64,000 nt of DNA from Streptomyces albireticuli (GTDB lineage Bacteria; Actinomycetota; Actinomycetes; Streptomycetales; Streptomycetaceae). Numbering within the stretch: position 1 is the stretch's first letter; each line of letters begins with the position of its first letter. The translations under genes were made by a program, and so were the position numbers. Under the pieces are notes generated by a model. That model was not told the origin of the DNA. It worked only from the letters and a program-made list of their open reading frames with translations, and did not search any database. The stretch is taken from NCBI RefSeq assembly GCF_021228125.1, contig NZ_JAJQQS010000002.1:186001-250000 (forward strand), in the 5' to 3' direction. This document shows positions 63,215 to 64,000 of the stretch, one piece after another.

Positions 63215-63751
63215 GTGCCGCATGTCCTGGTCCTCAATGCGTCGTACGAGCCGCTCGGCGTCGTACCGCTCCACCGCGCGCTCATACTCGTCCTCAACGA
63301 AAAGGCGATCAGCCTTGAGGATTCCGGCGCCTATATGCACAGCGCGACCTGCACCGTCCCCGCACCCAGCGTCGTCCGGCTGAAGCGCTTCGTGCGGGTG
63401 CCCTTTCGGGGGCCCGTTCCGCTCACCCGCCGCGCCCTGTTCGCCCGTGACGGCGGGCGCTGCGCGTACTGCGGTGGCGTCGCAACCAGCGTCGATCACG
63501 TCGTTCCGCGCAGTCGCGGCGGACAGCACGCCTGGGAGAACGTGGTGGCGGCATGCCGCCGCTGCAATCACGTCAAGGCCGACCGGCACGTCGCCGAGCT
63601 GGGCTGGCGGCTGCGCCATCAGCCGGCGCCGCCGTCCGGCCTGGCGTGGCGCATCATCGGCACGGGGCATAGGGATCCGCGCTGGCTGCCTTATCTCGAG
63701 GCATTCGGCGCGGAGGACGCGATGGCCCGGATCGACGGCATTTCCGCCTGA
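63215..63751 (+). CDS. HNH endonuclease
   Basis: A 178-residue protein. A 75-residue N-terminal part (PHVLVLNASYEPLGVVPLHR, LKRFVRVPFRGPVPLTRRAL) precedes the zinc-HNH domain CAYCGGVATSVDHVVPRSRG, then ENVVAACRRCNHVKADR. All Cys and His ligands are in place. It is widely conserved in Actinobacteria as a stand-alone gene of unknown target. GTG at 63215 has GGAGG at 63205-63209. Confidence 0.88.
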   Translation: MPHVLVLNASYEPLGVVPLHRALILVLNEKAISLEDSGAYMHSATCTVPAPSVVRLKRFVRVPFRGPVPLTRRALFARDGGRCAYCGGVATSVDHVVPRSRGGQHAWENVVAACRRCNHVKADRHVAELGWRLRHQPAPPSGLAWRIIGTGHRDPRWLPYLEAFGAEDAMARIDGISA

Positions 63752-63904
63752 GTCGACCGGGCCGTCGTCGTATCGGGGCGCGGGCGCGCGCGGATACGGT
63801 GACGGCCCGGTCCCGTCCCGCCCGGCCCCGGTCCGGCCCGGCGAGTCCGGTCAGGGCCCGGTCAGGGCCCGGTCCGAGTCCCGCCCCGGGCCCGCCCGGC
63901 CCCG

Positions 63905-64000
63905 TCAGGGCTTCGGCGCGCCCTCGTCCCGCACCGCGTACGCCTCCACCGCCCACAGCGAGTAACCGAACTCCGTCGCCCGCCGCTCGCCCTGCACACG
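63905..64000 (-). CDS. C-terminal fragment of a discoidin (F5/8 type C)-like protein
   Basis: Only 31 residues before the stop are inside the window. They read ERRATEFGYSLWAVEAYAVR followed by a short Asp/Gly tail. R-x-T-x-x-G-Y-S-L-W-x-x-E is the conserved end of F5/8 type C or CBM32 domains, so this is probably the tail of a secreted glycoside hydrolase or carbohydrate-binding protein. The rest lies to the right. Confidence 0.6.
   Translation of the reverse strand, partial: RVQGERRATEFGYSLWAVEAYAVRDEGAPKP

Overview
The window is GC-rich chromosomal DNA from a filamentous actinomycete, almost certainly Streptomyces. The evidence is the very high third-position GC, a chaplin gene, a melC tyrosinase pair, a csn chitosan-oligosaccharide operon, a paired dynamin-like GTPase operon beside an ssb gene, and a PknG/GlnX/GlnH set. 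No phage, insertion sequence or CRISPR array was seen, so this looks like core or near-core chromosome. Order and identity of many genes from about 30 to 63 kb recall, from memory, the S. coelicolor SCO265x-SCO270x region.

Layout. 1-8.5 kb: inositol catabolism, with leftward iolC, aldolase, iolB and iolD (running off the left edge) and a divergent rightward TIM-barrel isomerase and two inositol dehydrogenases. 8.5-16 kb: VOC protein, FUSC-type transporter, a TetR gene divergent from two PH-domain membrane proteins, then a sigma factor fused to a CAP domain. 16-20.6 kb: sdhCAB-type succinate dehydrogenase/fumarate reductase with a divergent LysR gene. 20.6-22 kb: two crcB fluoride channels around a DUF190 gene, led by what I read as a fluoride riboswitch. 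22-26 kb: a StyA-like monooxygenase divergent from a polyprenyl-synthetase-like protein lacking its aspartate motifs, then a chaplin with a BldN-type promoter. 26-30 kb: ribbon-helix-helix regulator, DUF4097 protein and ABC exporter downstream of a phased TGGCGCCA array, then tRNA-Arg(UCU).

30-41.6 kb: dynAB, ssb, an LAxTG-anchored thioester protein, ettA, a thioesterase, an unknown, a truncated globin and a methyltransferase. 41.6-52.4 kb: a seven-gene leftward signalling block, GlnX (membrane), GlnH (glutamate/aspartate-type binding protein), a coiled-coil unknown, PknG-like kinase, PP2C phosphatase, vWA protein and FHA protein. This is the most interesting system here: it extends the mycobacterial GlnX-GlnH-PknG amino-acid sensor with a dedicated phosphatase and phospho-reader. 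52.6-54 kb: melC2 and melC1. 54.4-61.2 kb: csnR-csnE-csnF-csnG-csnH-csnK. 61.3-64 kb: FBP-domain protein, MscS channel, HNH endonuclease and the tail of a discoidin-type protein.

Large near-perfect hairpins sit in convergent intergenic gaps and look like bidirectional terminators of one dispersed family. Several genes carry low-complexity tails or inserts (iolC, the StyA-like enzyme, dynB, pknG, glnH), a recurring feature of this genome. All functional calls come from reading motifs and from family knowledge; no search was run.
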